A stretch of DNA of 64,000 nucleotides from Ramazzottius varieornatus (GCA_001949185.1 BDGG01000001.1:5571527-5635526); one strand, 5' to 3'. Shown: positions 51,565 through 63,486, counted from the first letter of the stretch. Translations and numbers: made by a program. The notes: a model not told the origin generated them from the letters alone.

Positions 51565-52617
51565 TTAAACAATGGATGGATTAAAGTCGTCCAGGTCCTC
51601 TTCAGGTTCCCAGCTGCCGGCTTCAGGGCTGTATTTTTCCACCGGACGAGCGAGAGATTCTCGCTGTCCATTGACTCGTCTATCGTTGATTATCCCATTC
51701 ACCTCGTAGACATCGTCCTGATCTTCTGGCGGGATGCTAGGCTGCGAAAACTGACGACGGATGACTGGCACGCGATAGTTAACAAGGGATTTACGCCAGT
51801 CTGTCAACTGTGATCTTCAAACAAATTTTTACAGCGCGTTGTGCTTTGTACAAAGTTTTGTTTGCCCAAGCTACTGAGTGTTCTCGGTTCTTGTCTCTCT
51901 GAATAGGGACTACTTCTACACCAACCCCAGTAGCGTCGGGTATGAATTTGATCGACTTATCCGAATCGAAGTGACATAAGGTCGGTAGAATAATCAGCGT
52001 ATTCTTAATTGCCACAAAAGCCATTTCGTTTAAGTCACTGAACACGAGGCCTTTCTGTTTTAGTCTAATAAAAGGATGCGCAGTAGGGGCGAACTCCCTG
52101 ATGGATCGACGGTGGTACGCTGTAGGCAAATAAGGTACTCCAAAGGAACTCCAAAGGTGGCCAGGTCAAAATAGAGTTTTTGACCGGTGACATAGAAAGT
52201 AAACAGCTGATCAAGCTGCAATCCAGAGCAGTGAGATGCAGCTTGATCAGCTGGTTACTTCGAGTCGAAGTTCCTACGTCACCAATCGAAAACTCGGTTT
52301 TTGCCCTGTCCCCTTTTAGAGTACCTTATTTGCCTACACTGCAACCAGTTAAACCTAATAAAGATCGCACGGCCTTAAGACTTCCTGGTGGGACGAAGTT
52401 CCTGACTGCCACTATTAACACCTCCTTCTCATCAGGTTCTAAACCACTATTCTAAACCAATATGATGACCGATGAAGTTATGCCACTTTTGCCAAAGTGG
52501 CATTTGGACAGTTTAATTTTAAGACTTGCCGCCTCAAGTCGTTTCAGAACTTCCTCTAAATGTACAAGATGGTCATCAAACGTTTTAGAGAATTTGTTAA
52601 ATCATCCAAATAAGAAA
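51565..52617 (-). pseudogene. Degenerate Ty3/gypsy chromovirus fragment
   Basis: Reading leftward: RT end with YLDDLTN and FDDHLVHLEEVLKRLEAASL (about 52615-52490), KAVRSLLGLTGC, then a MITE, then HRRSIREFAPTAHPFIRLKQ and RNase H with KSIKFIPDATGVGVEVVPIQ. It ends in a chromodomain-like GIINDRRVNGQ...SWEPEEDLDDF (51710-51570). The integrase between RNase H and chromodomain is missing. No LTRs were found. Stops and shifts make it inactive. Confidence 0.8.
52121..52338. repeat. 218-bp inverted-repeat element inside the chromovirus fragment
   Basis: TGTAGGCAAATAAGGTACTC at the left is perfectly inverted at the right (GAGTACCTTATTTGCCTACA). An inner palindrome, CAGCTGATCAAGCTGCA / TGCAGCTTGATCAGCTG, sits at 52203-52252. 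It splits the RT-RNase H junction between GLTGC and YHRR. The target duplication is not resolved. Confidence 0.8.
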
Positions 52618-53131
52618 GAAAGTTTCATGTTAACTTGCCACGACTTGTCATCCAATTCCACCTCCAGCTCCTCCTCAATGTCTGCCACGGGCTCCGGTAT
52701 TGGACCATCATCCACAGACTCCACCAGAGAACCAGTGACGTCTTCGGTCGTGGTATCGGTAATGTCCCCATTGCAGCTGTAGTCGATGGAGGTGTCGTTG
52801 ATGGTGTTCTGGCTGGGGAGGGACAAGACTTCCGCAGAGTCCAGAGAAAGGTCCTCCGGGTCCACCGGGACTTCCAGATTTTCCTCGGGAAATAAAACAG
52901 GATGACGTTGCCTAACGAAGAGCCGACGTCGCACATGGCGAAGCTGTAGGGACTGTCAATCGGAGTCGGGGCAGTTGCTGGCTCGAAGACTAGAATCGGC
53001 TTAGGCGTGATTGAGCGATTCACCTGAAAACACAGAAAACGAAATATCGTTAGAAAACGAGGTTGTCTGGTAATGTTATTACCACGAAAGTAACGGAACC
53101 CAGTCAACTGCAGGTTAGTTTTTTCCAGCAT
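52618..53131 (-). CDS. Hypothetical acidic coding region, exon structure unclear
   Basis: An ATG at 53131 opens LEKTNLQLTGFRYFRG and a GTAATA donor. An acceptor ...TGTTTTCAG at about 53024 leads to a frame with ITPKPILVFEPATAPTPIDS. From about 52890 a strongly acidic frame (EENLEVPVDPEDLSLDSAEV, DIEEELEVELDD) runs to a GTTAAC near 52623, where the chromovirus fragment begins. The transposon therefore probably sits in or beside an intron. Unknown family. Confidence 0.4.
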
Positions 53132-53999
53132 GTTTGCGAAGATGTCCAGGTCCCGGCTGCGCGATGTTTATCGAACTGGTATGGGCGAACCGCCATAAAT
53201 GACGGAAGAACCGCAAGGTGATATCAACTGACGGATCGTTATTGAAATCCGGGAGTTAACATACTTTTCCTTACTTGGCTATCTTCTCAAGTATTCTTCC
53301 CTTGTTAAGTTTTCGACCTATGGTTTTATCCGGAACTAGGCATTTCTGAACAGTTGTCGCCGTGTCAAGTGGAACGGAAATCAATTTTAAAATAGTTGTA
53401 GATGGTCGAGTTGTACCGGGACCACTTGAAACGGTCACGAATACCTTCTAGCGTCCTGTATAGGAACAACAGAGTACATCCACGATAATATGACGTCATG
53501 GCATTCCATCATCCCACTTCCACTAAAACGTGCTTGTAGAATCCCACCATAACTTCAGCGTATCACACTTCCTTTACACGTAATGAAACTGTGGAGTTAT
53601 GCAAACAGGATTGACGGACTTGGAAAGGTGTGAATCCCGCTGACGTCACTACTTTGTCACATCATACGCATGATTTGTACGAAATGCATAACGAAAACGC
53701 ACCGTCTGATACTGGATTAGAAATGGCGCATTAAACAGAAACAGGTTGCTCGTTTGTTTTTTGTAAGCCATGCATAACATCTTGACTTTATTATAGCTCG
53801 TACACGTACATAACCAGAGATAACGACTATTGAAACTGTTGTAGCTGAATACAGTCCGTCTGAGCAGGGTATCTTGCAAATAGAAATATGCAGTCGGTAT
53901 TCAATAATAGGAGCATGGATACGTCAGGAAATGGCGGTGACACGTGAAAAATTTCTTGTTCTGCATCCGTCCGTATCCGCAGACGTCTTGTCCAGAACT
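53132..53999. other. Intergenic, no gene recognised
   Basis: No coding exon, RNA gene or shared repeat was identified by eye in this stretch. Confidence 0.4.
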
Positions 54000-54545
54000 T
54001 CGCTCCGCTTCTTGTGGCGTCGATTATACACAGAGTCTCCACCTTGCCCGGAGGACTGACGACACTATCCGGCGCGAAAGACTTTTATGGCTTGTTTTCT
54101 GCAAACGATGAAAATTCCAAATCATTTTCAATGCACGTGAAATTTACCAGCAGCCAGCACACTTTTCAAGTTTTCGCGTTTGGGAGTCGTAGTGTAGATG
54201 TTGATAGCCGACTGAAACGGACGAAGGGAATTGAACGGAAATCGGACAAAACCATCATCAGTCCTGATTTCAAATTCCCGACCACCGGTAGAGGTATGGT
54301 TGACAAGGACTTTTGCAGACCTTCTCTGGCTGCGAAACGCTCAGAAGCATGAAGATTGTTTCTGTTCGTTCCCATGAAGCCAAGTCCTCCATGCCGCACA
54401 GAGCTTGTACTTCTGAGTCTAGCAACTCAGTGCCCTCCTCCTTGGCCTTTTCGTACCCCTCTTCAGGAGAATCGCATTTGTAACCTACGGCCATCTTTGC
54501 GGTTCCATGCTCAGGATTAACGGTCAGTGATACGCGCCAAGGAAC
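54000..54545 (-). CDS. Hypothetical minus-strand gene, partial structure
   Basis: The best exon (about 54545-54337) reads VPWRVSLTVNPEHGTAKMAV, GYKCDSPEEGYEKAKEEGTE and MEDLASWERTETIFMLLSVS, ending at a GTCTGC donor-like site. Possible further exons are 54220-54155 (AINIYTTTPKRENLKSVLAA, GTAAAT donor) and one after ...CGTTTGCAG near 54105. Composition is protein-like; I do not recognise the family. Confidence 0.4.
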
Positions 54546-55794
54546 CTAAACAAGACACACCCAGGTTACAGACGGTCCCAAAGGTAAGAAGGGCATGAGC
54601 CTTATTTCGAAGACCGAAACTGCGTTATTTGATTATGCAAAAACTAAACATAGTCTGGTTCGTTAACCTAAAACGAAAACACAACAAAAGTCAAGACCCG
54701 AGGTCTTCGGGGTGAGGATAGTGAGCGTTCAACTACGACCACAGAGGACTCCATGCACGTAACATCAGCCAGACATGTACAAACGCCGAAAGTTGATGGC
54801 ACTGACGAATTACCTTTGCTCTCGTTATTTTTCCTGTACTCTGTCCACATTCCAAAGTCATTACATTGTGCGACATTCGCTTCTACCGTAGTTTCATGCT
54901 TCTCTCTCAAATTGGTAGAATGGCTTATTCTGATTCTCCATTGTATCCCATCGTTGTAAAACATGTTGCTCACTTATGCAAAGTCCTTGGTCAATTTTAT
55001 TCTGGGTCGAATATTTTATGCACTGAGCACACTGGCAGGCCGCCGAAAAGCAACTGCGCATATGTGTCAGCGAAGTCCCTGCACTATTCAGAACATCATC
55101 CCCAACTGGAATTCAGTAATCGGTCCACCGAGAGATAACCCCAGCCGGAACTAAAACTGCTCAGAGCGATGAAGTAAACGAAACCTTGGACCCAATCGTC
55201 GAACCGGAAGAAATGAAGGGCGTCGTGGGCGTTGGTCAGCACTTGTCGGATGAGTCGGAATTGGAAAACATCCTTAGATCATCCATCGCGAGTGCAAAAC
55301 CGAAATACATATACTGCAAATATTCGACCCCGGTGCTCAGGCAGTGAAACCGGACCGGGGCTGTACTTCACTTGTACGATCACGCGCTGCGGGATAGCGT
55401 GGAATATTTACAGTAACACTGGAATCTATATGAGGACTGTCAAGACAGAACCCTAAGTATCGAATTTATCTTAACTGTTCAGGAACCGGTCTTTTATGTT
55501 TTGGCACCTGGGATAAAATTGAGGGTTATTGTAGTATGCGATAGAGCAAGCTCAAGAGCTTTCGATCGCGCTTTACAGAGGTACCAACAGACTTACGAGA
55601 CCGACGATATTGACGAGGGAACCAAGGTGCGAGGAAGAAGTTTTCAGAAGCACAAACTTCTGAAAAAGTCTTAAATATGATTCCGCAATGAATATCAAAA
55701 ATACAAATCACGTTTGAGAATGTAAAATGAAAAAAAAAACATGGAATAAAACGACAGACAAAGAAGTTCGAAATGATGTAAAGTCAGTCGCTCA
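54546..55794. other. Intergenic, no gene recognised
   Basis: Short open frames only; none shows a recognisable motif or supported splice structure. Confidence 0.4.
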
Positions 55795-57262
55795 GGAATC
55801 TTCCTCGTTGAGCTCCTCGTTGCTTTTGTCTTCCACGTCCTCCATGGTTGGCTCTTTGTACATCGAGCTGACGTAAGTGATGAATTCGTCCTGCTTGTCA
55901 GACGACACAAACTTCGTAATATCGTTAATGAACTGGCTTTTCCGGACCCATTCGAGACCTGCAACGGGTAGCTCTCTCGGGACCGGCCTTTCAGCGGCAC
56001 GCTTTTGACGTGCCTTACTCTTTTCTTGTGAATGTATTCGGAGATTAGCTCTTCTTCTTCTCCACCTTCGGCAGCGCAGTGAGGGAGCTTTACATCTTCA
56101 TCTTCGCTTTTGAAGGGCCTGAAGTGAAACGATCCCTGTGTACCTTTTACTTCGTCGTAACGAGGTTCGAGGTACGACTTCCAGTCAAGCCCCTTCCAGC
56201 TGTAGAGTTTTTCGCCCTTGAAAAACGTAGTACTGTACTTTACTTGTTAACCGACCCTTACACGTAGCCCGTTGGATAGATTCAGATTCAGATGGCGAAA
56301 TGTCCGCTTGATTAAGCCGAAAAACGCATCTGGGCTAAATCTGGTATGTATGTGCAACGGGCAGGAAGTGAACTTCAACTTATTGATACTTGTACCCGGC
56401 AGTGTTGATCAGATGAGCAGCGTACCCAGTCAAGAACCGGTTTTTGTTTTGACCGCCAGTAAATGAACAATTATATCCAATACGTTTCCTTACTCGATTC
56501 TCGAGGGAACGTGCGTTACCGCAGCAGGCTGGGGTAACTCCAGGCTTAGTCAAGCCCGATTCTTGGCAACGTTTATGTGGTAAAGAAATTAGCATTGGGG
56601 ATTAAGATAGCGAAGTAAGAGAAATACTTGAAGGTTTAGCTTGAGAGGGTGATAATTTCTTGTATTGTCCGTAGATACGTGTTTACATCATAATGCAAAA
56701 CAGCGTATACTTTGAATATTCGGTAACTTGTGTGGAAGGCATATGCGTCGGCCTTTCTTTTCTTGAGTGGCCGTTCCTCTTTGCGGATAGCAAGAAGCCT
56801 CTTACGGCTATTGTTGATTGCGACTGGTTGTACTGGATTAAGTAACTTGGGTGACGGTACCAAACCGGCGGAAGGCTGTTGGTCAAATTTATGGGCTCAT
56901 TTTTCTGCCCAATATTTCTCAAAACAGAAGGGTTCCTCAGGCGTGATCCGCGATGATGGCGCTGGCATTCTCAGTGCTGCTGACAGCGAGGCATTACGCT
57001 CCTTCTGCCTGCGTATATTCGTGGCATCTACGGTCAGCCAGAATGTACTCTCGATTTTCCAAACGTCAAAACCTGGTAAATTAGCGGCCTCTTGCTCGGT
57101 AAGCTGATACGGTCGGAAGGAACTTACGCCACACTTCTTTTTGGTGGAAGGTTCGGCCTTCATTGTAGAATCATCAGGACAAGTAGACATCACTACAGGA
57201 TGGATAGTATGATGGAGAATAACGGGCTCCCACAGAGTGAAAGAAGCAAACTGAGGTAACAA
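55795..57262 (-). CDS. Hypothetical minus-strand multi-exon gene
   Basis: The 5' part (57262-56897) has KCGVSSFRPYQLTEQEAANL, GFDVWKIESTFWLTVDATNI and ITPEEPFCFEKYWAEK. A basic segment (AINNSRKRLLAIRKEERPLK) lies near 56800. Further on, 56230-56020 reads FKGEKLYSWKGLDWKSYLEP and GSFHFRPFKSEDEDVKLP. The end near 55990-55795 reads VRKSQFINDITKFVSSDKQD and a Glu-rich tail to a stop. Exon borders between these blocks are not resolved, with one frame change near 56000 that a short intron may explain. No family is recognised. Confidence 0.4.
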
Positions 57263-57613
57263 GCTTTTGGTTGCAATGCTGTCCGTGGTCGGCTATCTCA
57301 ATCTCTTTGCGAACAGTGGACCCCGTGATCAGCCAGAGGCAACGAGCACTTTAGCGTTCGCAGATCACGAGCATCAAAGCTTTACCTTTGACTCAGTTAT
57401 GTATAAGTGTGCTAAGGGTAGCGAATCCACGGTCTTGATTGAAGCAACACCGCTTATTGACCCGTTAATAAGCATCGTCGTATATGAATGCGCTACTGAC
57501 GAACACACCGAGGACATATATAAGGGCGGTAGCAGTCAGTAAGAAGTTGTCAGCTTGACCACGAGGACCCAACACGGAGGACACACCACCGGGACCCATC
57601 ACGAGGAGCTGTT

Positions 57614-57925
57614 TCACTCTTACGCAGTTACGCTTCAACGCTGCTGTCGATTGCTATTCGACTCTCTCCAGGAGAAGCTCTGAAATAGCTCGAACTGTTG
57701 AAAATCTGCGTGTTGCGGTAAAACAGAGATCTAAACGCTGTAATAAATATGACAGGCTTTAAGTGAGCTCCTCGGCGCAAAAATTCAGCACGTACGTACA
57801 GCACTGCAGCCTTCGATGTTGATTTTTACTTGTAGCAAGAATCACCTGCCCGTGCCGCCGTAGCGAAAGGGCCTGGCCCGTAACTTTTACTGGCCCATAA
57901 TATCTCGTCGCGCGTGTACTATGGA
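57614..57925. repeat. Dispersed repeat R1, copy 2
   Basis: 57614-57766 is the inverted counterpart of 1-150, and 57840-57925 carries the terminal motif GGCCCATAATATCTCGTCG. It is a truncated or rearranged copy of the element complete at 62918-63913. Confidence 0.7.
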
Positions 57926-58539
57926 AAAAAGAACCATCGTTACAAAATTGGGCCGCCACGACCTAAATGGAGCTTAGGATTTTCTGGAGGGTTGTAAATC
58001 AGATGCTTCAGCTTTTGGGCAAGCTGCAGCTCTGTGTTGTGCCAAAGAAGGCGGAACTTCCAGTCGCTCACGGCGTGAGAAGAGACACCGCTCCACAAAG
58101 TTTTCATCTGTAACATTTAGATATTGCGGGTGTGATGGCTCCGGCTGAAGTTTGATGAAGAATCGGAAAAAGCCTGCATAAAGACACATAAAAAAAATTC
58201 ATCAATTTACGAAGACCAATCGGCGGCAAAAGCCCGTGACAGCACTGGCAACAAGAACTATTCACGAAGTCAAAACAGCAGGTCGCCGATAAAAGTGCGT
58301 ATCTACTGCGTACTGTATTTCAGAAAAGTACTCGTACTGCGCATGACCAGATCTTTGCCGATTTCCATGAAACAGAACCATGACTCGTGCTTGGATGGCC
58401 TACGTCCTTCCGTGGGTAAGAAGCACCGCGAGTGAAACGTCGTCGCGCAGTCAATAGGCTAACGGCTGTGAAAGCTATGATTGTTGACCGTCTGGTAGCT
58501 AACTGACGCAGTAGCTCTACCAAATTTTACTCTCCCCGA
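57926..58539. other. Intergenic, no gene recognised
   Basis: No supported coding exon or repeat was found between repeat R1 and the 3' end of the membrane protein gene. Confidence 0.4.
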
Positions 58540-59337
58540 CTACATCGAACCTTTGGGCACGAATATCTTTTTGCCCGTGTCACTTCCGGTGTGAACCAGC
58601 TGATGCTCTCCTTTAGTTATCAGATGCCAAGCTTTGGGTACAGGCATCTTTTCAATCATTTGGAAGCCAATCCTGTTCTCGTTCCAGCTCATTGCGTAAA
58701 GCCAATATACAGCCCAGAAGAAGGCTATCAAGGCGATAACACTAGCGATGAACATGTACAGTGGCGACAGAGGGTCCGGCATATCCCCGTATCCCTGTGG
58801 CATGACGACGAAAGTAGTGTTCAAGTTGCAAAAACTGTAATTTCCATCCAGGACCTGGGCCGTAAAGACGTAGACAGTCTGATGATCGGACGGGAACAAG
58901 ATGGCATTTGTCCGGCTGTTGTTCAAGATTTCATACGGTCGTGTTGAAGAGACTTCGTCGTCATTGCTTTGGGATGGCGAGAAGCAGTTCTCATAAGTTG
59001 AGGGTCCCCAGCAGGGGTTACCATCAGTAGAAACCAAGCTGACTGGAGATGGGCAGTCGGGCTTGGACATTGCTTGGTCAAGATTCTGGGCCCGCTTGCC
59101 GCAGCCCGCTGTCATCTCCGTGAAGCTGTACATAAAATCCGTCCGCCAGTTGTTCTCGAAAAGATAGTAGTCTACCGGCAGCATTTCAACGAGGGTGTTG
59201 AAGTAGAACAGACCCAGTTGAGGCTGATAAGAGGAGCCATAATACGGGGCGTCGCACAAAAGGTTCGGCGGAATAGTCACTCGATCTTGCGTGTTCCGAG
59301 CCGTATCTACGTAAACAAAATTATTACTCAAATCCAT
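58540..59337 (-). CDS. Hypothetical glycosylated single-pass membrane protein
   Basis: A 265-codon open frame with Cys-containing ectodomain (PPNLLCDAPYYGSSYQPQ, MTAGCGKRAQN, KPDCPSPVSLV, GNPCWGPSTYENC) and several N-glycosylation sites (NNS, NYS, NTT). One strong membrane segment, LYMFIASVIALIAFFWAVYW, lies near residue 195, with a basic cytosolic tail. No signal peptide is present at the ATG, but an AG acceptor-like CTTAG directly precedes it, so upstream exons with the signal are likely. The ectodomain-then-TM layout recalls the first part of GOST-type seven-TM proteins (TMEM87/GPR107), but the other helices are absent; unconfirmed. Confidence 0.6.
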   Translation of the reverse strand: MDLSNNFVYVDTARNTQDRVTIPPNLLCDAPYYGSSYQPQLGLFYFNTLVEMLPVDYYLFENNWRTDFMYSFTEMTAGCGKRAQNLDQAMSKPDCPSPVSLVSTDGNPCWGPSTYENCFSPSQSNDDEVSSTRPYEILNNSRTNAILFPSDHQTVYVFTAQVLDGNYSFCNLNTTFVVMPQGYGDMPDPLSPLYMFIASVIALIAFFWAVYWLYAMSWNENRIGFQMIEKMPVPKAWHLITKGEHQLVHTGSDTGKKIFVPKGSM

Positions 59338-60574
59338 CTAAGGTCTAAAAATTTGTCTGCATTCCGCTCGCTCGAAATCCGTGCCAAATTTTCCGATTTC
59401 GAAACACGAAAATCTTTCGAAGTGAACCATACTGCATGCCATCCCGACAGAGCCGGATATCAGCGACTTGTTACCTCATTACATTTTTCGGAGCACAGTG
59501 TGATGTATGTATACTGTAACAAGCAATCGCAAAACACGAAAATGTGAATGCGTGAAAGCTCATCGTCACCGTGAAAATGCGCAGAGCCTGATTCGGTATC
59601 TCGCGCCAGCCAATGGTCATGTGTTTCGCTTCGCTCGGCTGGCAGATTCGCTGCGTCCGCGCTTTAGGGCGATGTTAAAGGCTAAATACTGGACTGGCGA
59701 TCTATCAGGTGCGGAAGTATGACTTGCACCTTTTAAAGCCAAAAACACAAAGCAAATTTGTGTTTTTGCTCTCCCTCGTCAAACTGTCCTGGAACTTCTT
59801 TCCGGTCACTTGACAGACTCTCCTACACCTGCTAGTGGTCAAGTTTTTCATGTTTTGTAGTTCGCTGGTGAAGGATAATCAATTTTGTTGGGGCCGGGGA
59901 GAAGGGAACTTTCGAGTCATTTGGGAATCCCAATCCTTTTGGTTTACCATGCTTCGCGTACAAGATAATAATACCGGTCTAGTGCGTGGGAGTGAGAAAA
60001 GCTAGCAGAGAATACGTGGGAGGTTGGATAAATTGTTTCCTTTCTGGAGACTTTTAACTCGAATGATATCCCTTCTGAAGACGGAAACTGAAAGTGAACA
60101 ACAACCTGCTGAAGGAGCTGGTCAAACTCGATCCTTCCCAAATTATCGTAAAACTTCTACGAGACTTTGGGGGATCTGTCCAAACTATCAACAGGCATTC
60201 ACAAGAAAAGGGGAAGCAAGAAATTGGAGAAGCCTGTACCCCGTTTACCTTGCGAACCTCTGGAAAAATGCAGAGCTCCGCCTTTCTTTTTATCCCTTAT
60301 CGCGATCAGAAACGTGCCGACTTCAGACCATAGCACCATCGCGGATAGGAGACTTACAGGATGTTTCTGAATAAGAATCGGTTTGCTGAGACGGTAAGGT
60401 TCTGATTGGGCCGTATTTAGGGGGCCCAGAATTTCGGACACTTCTCTTACGCGCGCTATTTGATCGAGTCAGTGCGAACCAACTGCGCATAGACCTGACG
60501 CACAAGTGCCGAAACGCATGCCAGCCGTACGGAGTGAGTCAGACAAAACCTGGCTGCCAGCTGACACTGTTTTG
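59338..60574. other. Intergenic, no gene recognised
   Basis: This is the 5' flank of the membrane protein gene and the left flank of the pogo element. No supported feature was found. Confidence 0.4.
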
Positions 60575-60576
60575 TA

Positions 60577-62313
60577 CTGTACTCTCGCGATACACATGGA
60601 CATACTCAAGGCTGTACTAGTGAAAAGTAACCGCAAGTAAAAAAGTACCGTTTAAATGACGCACTTGATTGCTTGAAACGGTATCTTGACTTGCGCATGT
60701 TCAACCAACTGTTAGGGACTATTTTCGACCTCGAAAAGCTGGGTTCTTGAGAAGTTTTGCCTCTGTGCTACTGTACGTAATATTACACCATGAGAAGATT
60801 TAGGACTCGAGCTGTGTACCGAGTATCGGAGGCTCAGAGAAAGCTAGCTCAGGCGGAAAGTGGAACGTCGCTGCGAGCTTATGCAACAGCGGTGAAGATA
60901 CCGCGTTAGATGATATCTCTGTGGAGGTAGGACAAAGCTTGAAGCTGTTTGCGTCTTTAACCGTTCATGTTCTAAATATATACCGTTTGAGAAAAAAGTT
61001 ACCTGAAGGCACTTTTAAAGGACGACGTAGGCCGATCTACGAGCCAACAGAGAAAAGGGTCTATAACGAAGTGATCAAAAGTAGAAATATTGGACTTCCG
61101 GTGCGCGATAGCGACGTTCGGTCTTGGGCATTACAGTTCGCCAAGGCATTGAGTATCCACGGATTCAAAGCGTCTTGCGGTTGGATATCCAAGCTAAAGA
61201 AGAAGTATCGTTTGACTTATCGAGCAATAACTAAGGTCGGACGAAAAACCACGAAGACTCCCGCAGACGAAGTAAGCCGAACACAAACTCCCTCGCTGGG
61301 TTTACCGTTTCCTGTAAATGTGTTGAGGCTTAGTCTGTCTTTTGTTTGCTCGAATAGCTTGCCGAACATGTTTTCATGGAGCGAGTGGAAGAAATCGTCA
61401 CTCTGGAGAAAACCCATCCAAGCCGTATAATCAACTTTGACCAGACTAGTGTCCTCTTGCAAAACACGTACGGAAAGACTTTATCACCTGTTGGAATCAA
61501 ACAAGTCCACGTCGCTCAGCCACCCGGTGAGAAGGAACGATTTACGGTAGGCCTCGCTGTGACGGGAGACGGACAGAAATTTCTAGCTGCGATAGTTTCC
61601 AAAGGTGGAGTGAAGACTGGTCAGCTACGCGTAACATTCTAGCGAAGTTAGTGATTCCCGACAACGTCAACGTCTTTTCTACCAGAACTGATTGGTGGAA
61701 CTCTAAAATCGACCAAGACTGGATCGAGCTGTCTTTCGAACAGGACCAACCTGAACCGTTATTTCTACTTCGGGATCATTTCCCGGGTCACTTGAAGTTC
61801 GAAAGCGCAGTATTGTTGGACGAGAGAAATGTCGATCAGGTTTTCGTACCGAAAGGGATGGCGGGTATCTACCAACCGCTCGACGTTGGCATAAACGCAC
61901 CCTTCAAAGCCAACCTTAAACAAGCGTATCATGAGTGGCGGAAAGAGCGTACGGAAGTCACGGCCAAAGGATACCTGCGGAAGCCGACTCGGCAAGACTT
62001 TGTCAACTTAGTTAGCAAAGCTTGGGAAGCAATCAGACCGGAAACGATTGAGAATGCGTTCGTAGGAGCTCAAATTCTTCCTGAACCGACGTATATGCTT
62101 TCGGTTGAATTGGTTGAAAACCACAAACAGCTTCTGCAGTTTAGCTTTAGTTCGGTTGAAGAAGACAGTGATGCTGAAGTAGCGGAAGATCCCTCTTTGG
62201 AGTACAGCTTTTCGAATGATTATTGATTGAGTAAAACCGAAAAAGTTTGCCCCCGCCAGGTGTAGTTTCCCAGCGCACAAGGGTATATGTCCATGTGTAT
62301 CGCGAGAGTACAG
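60577..62313 (+). mobile_element. pogo/Tigger-like DNA transposon, 1737 bp
   Basis: The termini are CTGTACTCTCGCGATACACA in both orientations, identical over about 28 bp (left 60577-60604, right 62286-62313). TA flanks each side (60575-60576, 62314-62315). The interior encodes a CENP-B/DDE transposase with a few stops. Size and TA duplication fit the Tc1/mariner superfamily, pogo branch. Confidence 0.92.
60790..62226 (+). pseudogene. pogo-type transposase, interrupted
   Basis: The N-terminal helix-turn-helix (YRVSEAQRKLAQAESGTSLR) starts at ATG 60790 and is cut by a TAG at about 60907. The CENP-B-type HTH follows (RSWALQFAKALSIHGFKASC, WISKLKKKYRLTYR). The DDE domain has IINFDQTSVLLQN (first Asp), LLRDHFPGHL (second Asp) and YQPLDVGINAPFK (third Asp). 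Frame changes or stops occur near 60907, 61290-61375 and 61640. The end at 62226 has an acidic tail. The catalytic triad is present but the frame is broken. Confidence 0.88.
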
Positions 62314-62375
62314 TATGTAATTCGCTGTGTATTACCATTGTATAGTACGTCCTTTGAAAGCCACGACAGCCAGGC

Positions 62376-62642
62376 TTATCCAGCCTCGATTTCTACTTGA
62401 ATGAACTTTAGAGACTCAAAATTCATTGTTCGTCCGTCTCTGCACCAGACTTTACAGTTGATCCACCGTCCCAACGAAGGTTTTGAAATATGTAGCCGAG
62501 CAGCGAATTCTCTGACGGTTACGCCGGTGATTGCCTTCTCAGCATAGTAATCGGCTACAGAGCGACGCTTTTCGGCTTCCGAATAGTACTTTCGGGTCAC
62601 CACAAAGGCTTGATCACGATATTGGTAGAGAAGAAAGGACAA
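62376..62642 (-). pseudogene. N-terminal HTH fragment of a second transposase
   Basis: The frame reads YYSEAEKRRSVADYYAEKAI and VREFAARLHISKPSLGRWI, a psq-like helix-turn-helix comparable with the N-terminus of the neighbouring pogo transposase but divergent and on the opposite strand. No DDE domain follows. A truncated second element is likely. Confidence 0.5.
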
Positions 62643-63010
62643 GAGAGAACCATTTCTTATCTCTGCTGAACAGAAATGAACACTCCCCGCTGACTACAGT
62701 GCACTCGCTCGATATGCGTACACCGCTGTTCGATTTCAAAATTTTAAGATCATCGTGAACGCAAGAGCGTTCGCCATAAACGTATTTGAGTGTTTTGTTC
62801 ATGAACGCAGCGGATGCACATGGTGGAAAACAAATACTTGATTTTCATTCAGCTTAACTGTTTGTGAGCTGTTGACGACGCTTTCTTCCGCTTCTGGTAA
62901 GCTGTACACGCACAACGAGATATTATGAGCCAGTAAAAATTATGGACCAAGCCTTTTCGCTACGTCGGCACGGGCAGGTGAATCTTGCTACAAATGAAAA
63001 CCAGCATCGA

Positions 63011-63251
63011 ATGCAGAAGGCTCGGCGAAGCTCAAATAAGCCGCTCTAGCCGTTCTCAGCCGTGGCTAAACATATTTTAGCCACGGCTAGAATGTATTGT
63101 GTGTTTGAATGATTTATTGATGCCAAACTATTTCAGCCGACTCAATATCAATAAATCAATGGAACGCACAATACAGTCTAGCCGTGGCTAAAAGTATTTT
63201 AGCTGCTTTAGCCGCGGCTAAGAACGCCTCAAGCTTCGCCGAGCCTTCTAT
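63011..63251. mobile_element. 241-bp foldback MITE with 8-bp target duplication
   Basis: AGCATCGA is duplicated at 63003-63010 and 63252-63259. The ends ATGCAGAAGGCTCGGCGAAG and, inverted, ATAGAAGGCTCGGCGAAG form TIRs. Inner inverted words GCCGTGGCTAAA / TTTAGCCACGGCTA repeat. It interrupts repeat R1; the uninterrupted sequence is seen at 57790-57830. Confidence 0.85.
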
Positions 63252-63332
63252 AGCATCGAAGGCTGCACTGCTGCACGTGCTGGACATTGGGCAGAGGAGC
63301 TGAAACTTGTCATATTACTATTTTATATGATA

Positions 63333-63486
63333 CTGTATTCCCCCAATATATTCGCGAACCCCGTTACTCGTGGCGCCACCTACAGGACATACGTCATACA
63401 TACGCGCCTATCTGTCGTACGTCATGTACGTTGTCGTAGGTGGCGCCATAGGTATCAGGCTTCGCGGAGATATCGGGGGAATACAG
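63333..63486. mobile_element. 154-bp pogo-like MITE with TA target duplication
   Basis: The ends CTGTATTCCCCCAATAT and, inverted, CTGTATTCCCCCGATAT are followed by TTCGCGAA-like and GGCGCCACCTAC inverted blocks. TA lies at 63331-63332 and 63487-63488. Nested in repeat R1. Confidence 0.8.

Noticed and set aside
51565-51807. Independent chromodomain host protein
   Set aside because: Adjacent RNase H and RT remnants in the same order show it belongs to a chromovirus fragment.
58540-59337. Assignment to V-ATPase accessory subunit S1 or a GOST-type seven-TM protein
   Set aside because: Only one membrane segment and no diagnostic motif of either family is visible, so the function was left open.
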